Origin: an uncultured Bacteroidota bacterium
GTDB lineage: Bacteria > Bacteroidota > Bacteroidia > Chitinophagales > Chitinophagaceae
Length of the DNA stretch: 52,430 nucleotides
NCBI GenBank assembly: GCA_903877645.1
Contig: CAIRES010000005.1
Location: forward strand, 1-52,430
Direction: 5' to 3'
This document shows positions 16,623-24,918 of this stretch, piece after piece; positions within the stretch are counted from its first letter, which is position 1, and every line of letters begins with the position of its first letter. Both the position numbers and the translations under genes were made by a program. The notes beneath the pieces are model-generated. The model was not told the DNA's origin and made no database searches. It saw only the letters and a program-made list of their open reading frames with translations.

Positions 16623-18287
16623 CTAAAAACTGGATGTGATCGTAGCCTTCACTCCACTGAATGCAGGCTCGTAACGGCATACACCACCGCTGCAATTAAT
16701 GCCATCAACCTGCTTTACATAAGCCAGGGAGAACCTGTTAGCCCCCTTTGAGTAAGACACATACATGTTGTAGTAGTTGTTTGGTTTTTCCGTTGCAAAA
16801 TTAACATCATCGGAGTATGGGTTGTCGCCATTTTTATTCTTAGCTACATTGTACATATCAGAAAAAGAGATTGACCACTTGGGGGCTATATCATACTCCA
16901 GTAAGGCAAAAATCCATGAACCGTAGTCTTGCTGGGTATTCATATACTGCACCTCAGCCCTGAATGATTTTTTCTCGCTAAGACGATAGGTAATTTCTGC
17001 AAAGGGAGTGATCGCATATACAACGGGATAATATCGATTTCTCGCTTCGCCCTGGTACGCGTATATATTGTATTCAAGGTACTGCACTCCACCCTGTATG
17101 ATCCACGACTTAATTCCCTGGTAAAACCCATCAACATACAGCTCGCGGTATAGCTTATCATTATCCAGCGTATTGATGTGTGAATAGGTGATCGTAAAAT
17201 TGGTGAGGTCATTTGGCGCCAGATTCAGGTTCGCTGTACCAGCCATTTCAGAATAATCCTGCGAAGCCGGTGTATAACGTGACATCAGTCGTTCCGGCCT
17301 CAGCACTGCTACCACCGGTTGCCAGTTCAGCATACCCTCCAAAACTTGCTGACCTGGGGATGTACGCATCACAAATGCCTCTGTGCGCTTGCCGGTAAGG
17401 CTAAGCGCGATACCCTTTTTGCCATAATTGATGGAAGTGTATTCAACATTACCGGGTTTGAAAACAAGGCTAGCGTTGGGATCATTAATTCCTTCTTTTG
17501 TTTTATAAGCGCCCTCCACGTACCAGGAGAAATTTTTGTAGGTAAGAGTGTTGTACAGAGAAAAGGCATACATATTAAAAACCGGGGCATCGTTCGTGTC
17601 TTTTTTCGCTACCACCTTCAACACTTCCGCATTGTAATCGTCATTAGTAAGTGTTCTGTTTATTACACCTACACCAGGCAGTATATGTACTTTACCCACA
17701 TTAAAGTCGCCTTCTGCATTAAATCCACGAATAACCTGACCATAAGGAAGCGCGTGAATGAGTCCGGCTGAATTAGTTGTTCCTGCGGTGCCTATCTGGC
17801 TATTGTTTTTTTGTTGCCCTGTAAACCCTTTCAGGCTGATGTTGTTGGTTAGTTTGTATTTGAGTTCTATACCCATTAGTGCGTTATCTATGAGTAAGCC
17901 CCTGTCTTCATAAGAGCGGAAGAGGATACCACTTCCTATTACATCATAGATGCTACCCACCGTAATGGACAGGTCTTTCATATCCTTGGTTATAGACCAG
18001 GCACCTATACCAAAGTCGGTACTTGCCGCCTGTGGCTGCTTGAGATTGGAGTTATTGAACGCATCGGCACGCAGAAAGAAAGTAAAGCCTTTTATATTGT
18101 ACCGCAGATCCAGCCAGCCCTCGCTACCGCTGAGATAATTGTCGTATAGCGGGTTGCCGGATGCCTTGATGGTGGTATCTCTTTGAAAAAAATTAAGATT
18201 CATCATCAGGTCGCCCGAAAAAGTACCCTGGGCCAGCAACCTGCCTGACGCAAATAACAACAAAAATAAAATAGCTGATTTTTTCAT
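16623..18287 (-). CDS. DUF6029 family outer-membrane protein
   Basis: 554 residues with a signal peptide (MKKSAILFLLLFASGRLLAQ). The mature sequence is made of alternating beta-strands with family-like segments (GSEGWLDLRYNIKGFTFFLR, VGSIYDVIGSGILFRSYED, RGLLIDNALMGIELKY) and ends in strands, consistent with a large outer-membrane barrel. The function of the family is unknown. In several Bacteroidota it neighbours a TlpA-like redox protein, which is the arrangement here: a divergent TlpA gene starts 96 nt away. A TAAATTTG element lies 42 nt before the ATG. The DUF5916 gene follows after 11 nt. Confidence 0.75.
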   Translation of the reverse strand: MKKSAILFLLLFASGRLLAQGTFSGDLMMNLNFFQRDTTIKASGNPLYDNYLSGSEGWLDLRYNIKGFTFFLRADAFNNSNLKQPQAASTDFGIGAWSITKDMKDLSITVGSIYDVIGSGILFRSYEDRGLLIDNALMGIELKYKLTNNISLKGFTGQQKNNSQIGTAGTTNSAGLIHALPYGQVIRGFNAEGDFNVGKVHILPGVGVINRTLTNDDYNAEVLKVVAKKDTNDAPVFNMYAFSLYNTLTYKNFSWYVEGAYKTKEGINDPNASLVFKPGNVEYTSINYGKKGIALSLTGKRTEAFVMRTSPGQQVLEGMLNWQPVVAVLRPERLMSRYTPASQDYSEMAGTANLNLAPNDLTNFTITYSHINTLDNDKLYRELYVDGFYQGIKSWIIQGGVQYLEYNIYAYQGEARNRYYPVVYAITPFAEITYRLSEKKSFRAEVQYMNTQQDYGSWIFALLEYDIAPKWSISFSDMYNVAKNKNGDNPYSDDVNFATEKPNNYYNMYVSYSKGANRFSLAYVKQVDGINCSGGVCRYEPAFSGVKATITSSF

Positions 18288-18329
18288 CTAGAGTGTGTAA
18301 TATTGTTAAAGTTTTTCCGAAATTAGTCG

Positions 18330-18337
18330 CAAATTTA
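18330..18337 (-). promoter_or_regulatory. Bacteroidota -7 element (TAAATTTG)
   Basis: TAnnTTTG on the minus strand, 42 nt before the DUF6029 ATG, in the divergent intergenic region shared with the TlpA-like gene. Confidence 0.4.
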
Positions 18338-18382
18338 ATTCTGGCAAAGATTTCGCATACTTTATTTTAAAAACAAGCTTTT

Positions 18383-18877
18383 ATGACAAAAATTGTTATG
18401 GCACTCGCGGGTTTATGTTTAAGCATTAACCTACAGGCACAGGAATTACCTGATACACAGATAAAAGACGTCAATTCAGGCAAAAAGATCGCTTTCAACG
18501 AAACGATCGAGAAAGGGAAGGTAACCGTGATCAGCTTTTGGGCTACCTGGTGTGTACCCTGCAAAAAAGAGATCAAGAATATGTCGCTGAAACTACCTGC
18601 ATTAAAAAAGGAAGTAGACTTCAATTATATGACCGTATCTATAGACGAAGCCCGTGCCGAAGGACTGGTACGCACCTATGCTATCTCGCAGGGCTGGAGC
18701 TTCCCATATTATATAGACCCGAATTCTGACCTGAAGCGTTCTTTCAGTTTCCAGTCGGTACCGTACACGGTGATCATCGACAAAAATGGCAAGGTAGCTT
18801 TCTCGCATACCGGCTACGAAGAAGGTGGCGAAGAAGAAATAATAGCCAAAGTGAAAGAACTGGTGGCTGCTAAATAA
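18383..18877 (+). CDS. TlpA-like thiol-disulfide oxidoreductase
   Basis: 164 residues. N-terminal signal peptide (MTKIVMALAGLCLSINLQAQ), then one thioredoxin-fold domain with the redox motif WCVPC (Cys57, Cys60) preceded by VISFWAT and the cis-Pro region SVPYTVIIDKNGKV. Probably reduces disulfides in periplasmic or outer-membrane substrates; the electron donor is not in the window. Divergent from the DUF6029/DUF5916 operon, whose products are plausible but unproven clients. A strong hairpin terminator follows the stop. Confidence 0.9.
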   Translation: MTKIVMALAGLCLSINLQAQELPDTQIKDVNSGKKIAFNETIEKGKVTVISFWATWCVPCKKEIKNMSLKLPALKKEVDFNYMTVSIDEARAEGLVRTYAISQGWSFPYYIDPNSDLKRSFSFQSVPYTVIIDKNGKVAFSHTGYEEGGEEEIIAKVKELVAAK

Positions 18878-18899
18878 TTAAACTATATCATTCAATTCG

Positions 18900-18934
18900 G
18901 GAAAGGATCGCAACTGCGGTCTTTTCCTTTTTTT
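18900..18934 (+). terminator. Rho-independent terminator
   Basis: Arms GGAAAGGATCGCA and TGCGGTCTTTTCC (paired with G-T wobbles) followed by seven T, just after the TlpA-like gene. Confidence 0.88.
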
Positions 18935-18939
18935 ATGGC

Positions 18940-19974
18940 TTACCTGATAACCTGCATAATGGCATGAGCGGCTGCAGCATAATTGTACTTTTCAAATAAT
19001 GGCGCCGTATCCGCAATTTGCATTGTACTTATGTTATTCAGCGCGTCAACAACAGCACTTAGCTGGCCGGGGTCACAAAAAACAGCATTATGGCTATACA
19101 GCTCTCGGTATACCGGTATATCCGAACAGATGGCCTTGCAACCGCAATACAGCCCTTCCAGCACAGGTATCCCAAACCCCTCGTAGGACGACAGGGACAC
19201 AAAGACCTCTGCCCGCTGATACATAGCGATCAATTCCCCTTCCGAGAGGCCGCTGCATATCTTTATATTATTATTCCTTACCGTTTCCTCATCTATTCCT
19301 CCATCACTAAACACTTTGTTTTTATCTCCTATAACTACAAGCTGGTATTCCTGCCTGATACTGCTTTGCAGAAATGCCTGTAGTAATACCGCATGGTTCT
19401 TACGCTTATTAAATGACCCTACCGATAGTATGATCTTTTCTTTCCCCACCTGCCTGTCCTTCACTAAATCCTGCATCAGCTTCGAAATGCCATTGTAAGT
19501 GACTGTTATTTTCTCTTTATCCACCCCATAGCAGCCTGCTATTTCCTGCTTCATGGTCTGGCTCACGGTAAATATATGCCTGCTGCCATAAGCGAGCCTC
19601 GGCACCAATATATTATACCATGTAGCAAAAGACTTTGAATTCCATTCGGGGTGGTGGTAAAATGCGAGGTCATGAATAGTGATGTAATTATTGCTATATA
19701 ACAACGGTGCTGTGTTGGCCAGGTTAAGGAGCGGAAGGCGTTTTGTTTTCGCCATATACAGGGGCAGGTCTGCCTGCTCCCAAAGGTGTCCGGTATTCCG
19801 CCCAATGACAACGGCTCCGAGTTCTATTGCTATATCTGTATGCAGAATATCTTTGGGCGCTACAAATACCACATCCGGCCAAAACATTTTTATTTGCCTG
19901 CTACATTCTATTGCATACCTTTGCACCCCTGAGATGGGTTGTGTAAGGAACCGTGCGTTGACAATAATTTTCAT
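18940..19974 (-). CDS. GT4 family glycosyltransferase
   Basis: 344 residues from the ATG at 19974 (MKIIVNARFLTQPISGVQRY); the frame is open a further 14 codons to 20016 but those do not resemble the family. GT-B fold: the N-terminal Rossmann domain contains the GVQRYA glycine region. The C-terminal domain shows ILSVGSFNKRKNH and the nucleotide-sugar-binding stretch SLSSYEGFGIPVLEGL with the retaining-enzyme ExFGxPxxE pattern. Likely adds a sugar to a surface polysaccharide. It is divergent from the ABC exporter genes, with 52 nt between the starts. Acceptor and donor are unknown. Confidence 0.9.
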   Translation of the reverse strand: MKIIVNARFLTQPISGVQRYAIECSRQIKMFWPDVVFVAPKDILHTDIAIELGAVVIGRNTGHLWEQADLPLYMAKTKRLPLLNLANTAPLLYSNNYITIHDLAFYHHPEWNSKSFATWYNILVPRLAYGSRHIFTVSQTMKQEIAGCYGVDKEKITVTYNGISKLMQDLVKDRQVGKEKIILSVGSFNKRKNHAVLLQAFLQSSIRQEYQLVVIGDKNKVFSDGGIDEETVRNNNIKICSGLSEGELIAMYQRAEVFVSLSSYEGFGIPVLEGLYCGCKAICSDIPVYRELYSHNAVFCDPGQLSAVVDALNNISTMQIADTAPLFEKYNYAAAAHAIMQVIR

Positions 19975-20026
19975 ATAACATGCCGGCAAGTAATACCGGG
20001 TACAAAGTATCAACAAAATCTACAAA

Positions 20027-20773
20027 GTGCAAAATATCACGCGTATATATGCGCTCAGCAAACGAAACGTAATATTAAGGTACAAAAACTCTTTGGTCGG
20101 ATTTTTTTGGGGCTTTTTCAAACCCCTGCTTTACCTGCTTATCTTTATCATCATCTTCAAGCAAAACTCCGGCATACCCCATTATATCCTCTTTGTTACT
20201 TCCGGCCTTATACTCTGGTTTTTCTTTTCCAATGTTACCGGCCAGTCTGTGGGTAGCGTTGTCGGGTCTTCTGGCTTGCTCAAAGCCCTCAATATACCTG
20301 CTTATTTCTTTCCCTTATCTGAGACGCTCAGCGAGTTATTCAACCTGGTGCTCACCATCATTGTGTTCCTCATAATTATGAACTGGGGCGGCCTGGTATA
20401 TAGCCCACGCCTGCTGCTGATCGTGCCCTGCATCATCCTGTTTGCCGTATTTGCCCTGGGGCTCAACCTGCTGCTGTGTTCGGTCAATGTATTCTTTCGT
20501 GACATCGGCATTATCTGGGGCACGATACAGCCTGCTTTGTTCTTCCTTACCCCTATCGGGTACCCAGAGAGCAACATTGCGCCCCACTACCGCATATTCA
20601 TGAAGTGCAATCCTATCTACTACTTCATCAAGCTGGGCCGCGGCATATTTTATGACACTACCCCGCCCTCCATGCACCTGTGGATGGAGTGTATCATCAT
20701 TGCCGTAGGTATGTATATCATTGGCCAGTTTGTTTTCAACAGGTTAAAAAATCAATTCATTTCCGCCATATAA
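20027..20773 (+). CDS. Polysaccharide ABC exporter, membrane subunit (Wzm-like)
   Basis: 248 residues with six hydrophobic segments typical of ABC-2 permeases of the O-antigen/teichoic-acid type. The N-terminal amphipathic helix and RYKNSLVGFFWGFFKPLLYLL region match the family pattern, as do FFRDIGIIWGTIQPALFFLTPIGYP and the C-terminal helix. No ATG is available: the frame starts at a GTG (20027), and the only in-frame upstream codons run to a stop at 19991. It is followed after 6 nt by the ATP-binding subunit. Together they would flip lipid-linked glycan across the inner membrane. Confidence 0.88.
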   Translation: MQNITRIYALSKRNVILRYKNSLVGFFWGFFKPLLYLLIFIIIFKQNSGIPHYILFVTSGLILWFFFSNVTGQSVGSVVGSSGLLKALNIPAYFFPLSETLSELFNLVLTIIVFLIIMNWGGLVYSPRLLLIVPCIILFAVFALGLNLLLCSVNVFFRDIGIIWGTIQPALFFLTPIGYPESNIAPHYRIFMKCNPIYYFIKLGRGIFYDTTPPSMHLWMECIIIAVGMYIIGQFVFNRLKNQFISAI

Positions 20774-20779
20774 GCGCCC

Positions 20780-21508
20780 ATGAGCCAGGATACGATCATA
20801 AAGATTGAAAATGTAACCATCAGCTTCTGGCAGAACAATGTGGGCGTGTACTCATTAAAGGACCTCATTACCCAACGCAAAAGCCCTTTCAAGACAAAGA
20901 CCATATTGCATGACATTTGCCTTGACGTGAAGCGGGGCGACAGCCTGGGCATACTTGGCCGCAACGGCTCGGGCAAAAGCACACTGCTGCGTACCATCGC
21001 AGGCATCATCAAGCCGCAAAAAGGCACCGTGACGGTAAATGGCTCATTTGCGCCTATCCTGGCCATCGGGGCTGGCTTGGAGCTGGAACTGACCGGGTAC
21101 GAGAACATCACCCTGCTGCTGGCACTCTACGGCACTGCCCGCCGTAATACCAATGCAGTAGACAACATCCGAGAATTCTCTGAGCTGAGCGATGAGGTGC
21201 TGCGTATGCCGGTGAAACAATACTCATCAGGTATGGTGGCCCGCCTGGCATTCTCCATATCCCTTGCCAATGATTCGGATATTCTTATAATAGACGAAGT
21301 GCTGGCCGTAGGCGACCAGGGCTTCCAGGCCAAGTGCGCTGACAAAATAAACCAGCTCAAGGCAGCAGGCACTACCATCCTCTTCGTTTCCCACTTTCCC
21401 GAGGGTGTACTGAAAATATGCAATAATGCCATCCTGATGGAAGGCGGCCACATTACCCACCGCGGCACTGCACAGGAGATATGCAAAGACTACCAGATGC
21501 TTTTTTAA
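20780..21508 (+). CDS. Polysaccharide ABC exporter, ATP-binding subunit (Wzt-like)
   Basis: 242 residues. Walker A GRNGSGKST (60-68), signature YSSGM (148-152, the form usual in Wzt/TagH-type exporters), Walker B ILIIDE (168-173), and a switch histidine in LFVSH. The protein ends after the nucleotide-binding domain, so it lacks the C-terminal glycan-recognition domain found in some Wzt proteins. Export would then not depend on reading a terminal cap. It directly follows the permease and is followed by a REP-like palindrome and then a GT2 gene. Confidence 0.92.
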   Translation: MSQDTIIKIENVTISFWQNNVGVYSLKDLITQRKSPFKTKTILHDICLDVKRGDSLGILGRNGSGKSTLLRTIAGIIKPQKGTVTVNGSFAPILAIGAGLELELTGYENITLLLALYGTARRNTNAVDNIREFSELSDEVLRMPVKQYSSGMVARLAFSISLANDSDILIIDEVLAVGDQGFQAKCADKINQLKAAGTTILFVSHFPEGVLKICNNAILMEGGHITHRGTAQEICKDYQMLF

Positions 21509-21526
21509 ACCCATCCGGCTCGTATA

Positions 21527-21585
21527 GGAATTCCCCCTTGCGGGTGAGCCTTATGTGCGTGAGCGAAGGGGGCAAGGGGGATGTT
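21527..21585. repeat. REP-like palindromic element, copy A
   Basis: 59 nt. The conserved left part GGAATTCCCCCTTGCGGGTG and right part GCGAAGGGGG plus AGGGGGATGTT flank a variable centre. The outer arms pair (TCCCCCTTGC with GCAAGGGGGA). A second copy lies at 35137-35195. Here it sits between the exporter ATPase and the GT2 gene, and T-rich sequence follows, so it may also terminate transcription. Confidence 0.8.
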
Positions 21586-21613
21586 TTTTTGCGTATTTTG
21601 CGTGAATATCCAA

Positions 21614-23401
21614 ATGAAAAAAAACCTCGACAAAATATCATCCCCCGGCAAAAGCAAGTCGAAAGCGCTGCTCGACTTCGCACTGTTTGCGATGACATCG
21701 CCGGGAATGAAGGTTTTCCGAAATGCGTTACGCAAAAAACTGCACCGCAGTGGTATCATCAAACAACAAACCATTGATTATAACCAATGGATAGCCGCAC
21801 AAGCCGATAATGGCAAAGTTGTATCCAAATTCGCTAATATGCCCCGTTTCAGCATATTGCTACCTGTGAATGATACAATACCGGACACGGTCATCCATTC
21901 GATCACTGCACAGGCATACACCAATTGGGAACTTTTCATCACCTGCACTCCTGATGGCGAAAAGCAATTACAACAGTACCGCGTAGACCCACGTGTACAC
22001 ATATCCCCAAAACAGGTAATCCCCACCCTTTCTGATCTGCTGAAAGATGAATTACCGAACGCTACTGGTACTTATATAGTGTTGATGGACCAACACTATG
22101 CACTGGCGCCGCATTACCTCTATGAACTGGCGAAGCAGATCAATTCCCTGCCTGATACAAAGATCATTTATACCGACGAAGACACACGAAATAAAAAAGG
22201 CAAATACAGCAACCCCATATTCAAGCCAGCCCTCTCCCCCGACCTGCTGCTGACACACAACTATATAGGCGATGTGTATTGTATGCAGAGGGCGTTTTTA
22301 AACACCACACTCCACATTCATGCATCTATACAGTTTGCTAACGTCTACGAGTTACTGCTCATTGTGACAAGCACTTCCCAACTGGCATCTAACATTCTCC
22401 AGGTATTAGTACATAAGATCTCAGCAACCATAGGCCGCCGTTATACAGAAGAACAGCATCTTTCCACAAAAAAAGCCATCGAAGCATACCTGCAGTGGAG
22501 CAAGCTTGATGCAACCGTAGAACCGATACCCGGAGTAGAAGGAAAGTACCGGGTGAATTTCAAGCATACCGATGCACCCAAGGTAAGTATACTCATACCT
22601 ACCAAAGACCAGGTGACTTTGTTGAAAACGACATTAGATTCTGTTTTTCAAAAAACGGATTACCCGGATTTTGAGGTGATCCTTATCAATAACAACAGCA
22701 CCTCACCCGAATTCTTTGAACTGGTAAAAGCATATAGTGCGAGGCACAGCAACTTCACCTGCATCGATGCCCACATACCATTCAATTTTTCCAGGCTCAT
22801 CAATACAGGTGCCGCCGCCAGCAAGGGAGAATACCTGCTATTGCTCAATAACGATATGGAGGTGATACATGCCGACTGGCTGACACTGATGATGGCTTAC
22901 GCACAAAAAGGTGGTGTAGGCACTGTAGGCGCAAAGCTACTGTACCCCGATGACACCATACAACATGCCGGCATTGTGCTCGGCACCGGCGATACCGCCA
23001 CACATATCTATGCCCACATGCCCAAAGACGCAACAGGATACCTTGATGCCATTAAAACCGTGGCCAATTACGCCGCAGTGACCGGCGCCTGCCTGCTCTG
23101 CTCAAAAGAGAACTTTAACCTTGCGGGCGGCATGGATAACCACCTGGAAGTTGAATATAACGATCTTGACCTGTGCATCACCCTCGTGAACCTGGGCTTA
23201 AGCTGTGTATACCTGCCCTACGTAACCCTATACCACCACGAATCTGCCAGCCGAGGCCATCCCATGCGCAGCAAAAGATCATATAAGCAGCACCTGCACG
23301 ACCTCACGGTATTTAAAAAAAGCTGGCAGCACTACCTCGATAACGACCCCTACTATAATCCGAACAGGAAGATTAAATTTACAGGAGCAAACACAGATTA
23401 G
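21614..23401 (+). CDS. Two-domain GT2 glycosyltransferase (O-antigen rhamnosyltransferase-like)
   Basis: 595 residues from the ATG at 21614 (MKKNLDKISSPGK); the frame is open to 21581 but that part overlaps the REP-like element. The first GT2-like domain is at about 77-300 (PRFSILLPVND, with the family stretch YTDEDTRNKKGKYSNPIFKP, then SPDLLLTHNYIGD). The second, complete GT2 domain is at about 325-590 (KVSILIPTKDQ, LLLLNNDMEV as the DxD-type site, GAKLLYPDDTIQHAG, EVEYNDLDLC). In the first domain the expected acidic cluster reads MDQHYAL, so it may be catalytically weak. It probably extends a surface polysaccharide, alongside the exporter genes just upstream. Confidence 0.88.
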   Translation: MKKNLDKISSPGKSKSKALLDFALFAMTSPGMKVFRNALRKKLHRSGIIKQQTIDYNQWIAAQADNGKVVSKFANMPRFSILLPVNDTIPDTVIHSITAQAYTNWELFITCTPDGEKQLQQYRVDPRVHISPKQVIPTLSDLLKDELPNATGTYIVLMDQHYALAPHYLYELAKQINSLPDTKIIYTDEDTRNKKGKYSNPIFKPALSPDLLLTHNYIGDVYCMQRAFLNTTLHIHASIQFANVYELLLIVTSTSQLASNILQVLVHKISATIGRRYTEEQHLSTKKAIEAYLQWSKLDATVEPIPGVEGKYRVNFKHTDAPKVSILIPTKDQVTLLKTTLDSVFQKTDYPDFEVILINNNSTSPEFFELVKAYSARHSNFTCIDAHIPFNFSRLINTGAAASKGEYLLLLNNDMEVIHADWLTLMMAYAQKGGVGTVGAKLLYPDDTIQHAGIVLGTGDTATHIYAHMPKDATGYLDAIKTVANYAAVTGACLLCSKENFNLAGGMDNHLEVEYNDLDLCITLVNLGLSCVYLPYVTLYHHESASRGHPMRSKRSYKQHLHDLTVFKKSWQHYLDNDPYYNPNRKIKFTGANTD

Positions 23402-23410
23402 CATTATAAC

Positions 23411-24916
23411 ATGGGCAACAAAAAGAATTACTACTTTCTCATCTTTCTGCTTGCAGCCCCTGTTATCATTTACTTCTATTACCTGAAGTGGAAGACCAAT
23501 ACTATCTATGGAGATGACTTGTATATCTTCATGAATCATTCAGGCCCCATAAGTATTGGTGAAAAGATAAATCTCGATATTCTATCCGGCAAGTACCGCC
23601 CCATACATGGAGTTACCTTGCATTGGATCATCGAATTGTTTGGCAAAAACCTACAGGCGTACTATTGCTTCAATGTCGCAATACAGGCGATCAATACTTT
23701 TATTTTCGCCATTATACTTGACCTACTCTTAAACGTGCCAATTGTTTCCTGCTTGCTTAGCCTGGTGTGGGGACTCTCCCGTTTTTCCTACTACGTCATA
23801 TCACAACTATTCAACGGAGGGTGTCTTGAAGGCATGGCAATGACCTTCTTCCTATTATTTCTATACTGTCTCGTAAAGGTCTTCGTCAATGCAGAATCCG
23901 CAAAAAACAATAAGCACCTGTTATGGAGCATCATTTGGGCAAATCTCTGTTTATATACACACGAGCGCTATGTCATCCTCCTTCCGTTTATTATACTTGT
24001 ACTATTCTTTTTCCCTGCATTAAAGGAAATGTCATTTAAGAAAAGATCAGCCCTATCCTCCATTGCGTTAGGTTCACTGGCACTGAATGTGCTCATGAAA
24101 AAATGTTTTTACTCCATTCCCTTTTTCCTTGGTACAAGTAACGCCACAATCACATTTTCTTATTCATCAGCAATGGCATTCTTTAGAGATGCGATTCTAT
24201 CCATCGTTCAAATCAATTCAGGCCCTGAATACACTGCGGGATTTCGATTCCAATCGCTACCAAAACAAGACAAGGAATTTGTATTAGTATTAGTGTTTAG
24301 TGTATTGATCACAATATGCTTATATGTCGTACAGGTAGTTAAATACTCCAAAACAAAAAGCAAACACACATTTTTCCCCGAGTTCATTTTACTTGCGGTT
24401 CTATTTATTCTATTAATAGTTCCCGGTACCGTCACTATTCGTTTTGAACAAAGATGGCTACAGGCGCCTTTCTGCGTGTTTATACTTATGCTGGTTATTG
24501 CATTGCAGCAGCTACAAATGAAAAAGACGTTGCAACTTATCGCTTATACTGCTTTTAGTACGCTCTTTATATGGAGCAACTACCGTTACTTTTCTTTAGG
24601 AGTAAATAACTACTTTATGAATCAAGCCGAGAACATGGTATACAAATTCAAAGAAGCGGCTGTTAACGGTGTAATACGTCCGGCAACATCAAAGCTTTAT
24701 ATCCTCGACTATAAAGATGTGAATGGCAAAGATGCATTAACCTGGTATCTGGCGCAGGGCTACTTCTTCAATTTCTATCAAGGCAAAAGCAAACAAATTG
24801 CATTTATTGATTCATCAGATTTGAAACAAACGCCACTGATCAGTTTCAATACAGATAGTACACAAGTTGTGACAGTAACAGATAAAATAACGGACATAAC
24901 CACCCAAATCAAATAA
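23411..24916 (+). CDS. Polytopic membrane protein, GT-C glycosyltransferase-like
   Basis: 501 residues with about ten to eleven hydrophobic helices. The first helix is followed by a loop with YGDDLYIF (Gly34-Asp35-Asp36) and by RPIHGVTLHWIIELFGKN. An acidic pair in the first periplasmic loop is typical of GT-C lipid-dependent glycosyltransferases. The C-terminal 100 residues are soluble. No specific family is recognised. It starts 9 nt after the GT2 gene, so it is in the same transcript, and its stop lies 2 nt from the stop of the convergent GT2-GT4 gene. It is more AT-rich than its neighbours. Confidence 0.7.
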   Translation: MGNKKNYYFLIFLLAAPVIIYFYYLKWKTNTIYGDDLYIFMNHSGPISIGEKINLDILSGKYRPIHGVTLHWIIELFGKNLQAYYCFNVAIQAINTFIFAIILDLLLNVPIVSCLLSLVWGLSRFSYYVISQLFNGGCLEGMAMTFFLLFLYCLVKVFVNAESAKNNKHLLWSIIWANLCLYTHERYVILLPFIILVLFFFPALKEMSFKKRSALSSIALGSLALNVLMKKCFYSIPFFLGTSNATITFSYSSAMAFFRDAILSIVQINSGPEYTAGFRFQSLPKQDKEFVLVLVFSVLITICLYVVQVVKYSKTKSKHTFFPEFILLAVLFILLIVPGTVTIRFEQRWLQAPFCVFILMLVIALQQLQMKKTLQLIAYTAFSTLFIWSNYRYFSLGVNNYFMNQAENMVYKFKEAAVNGVIRPATSKLYILDYKDVNGKDALTWYLAQGYFFNFYQGKSKQIAFIDSSDLKQTPLISFNTDSTQVVTVTDKITDITTQIK

Positions 24917-24918
24917 CC

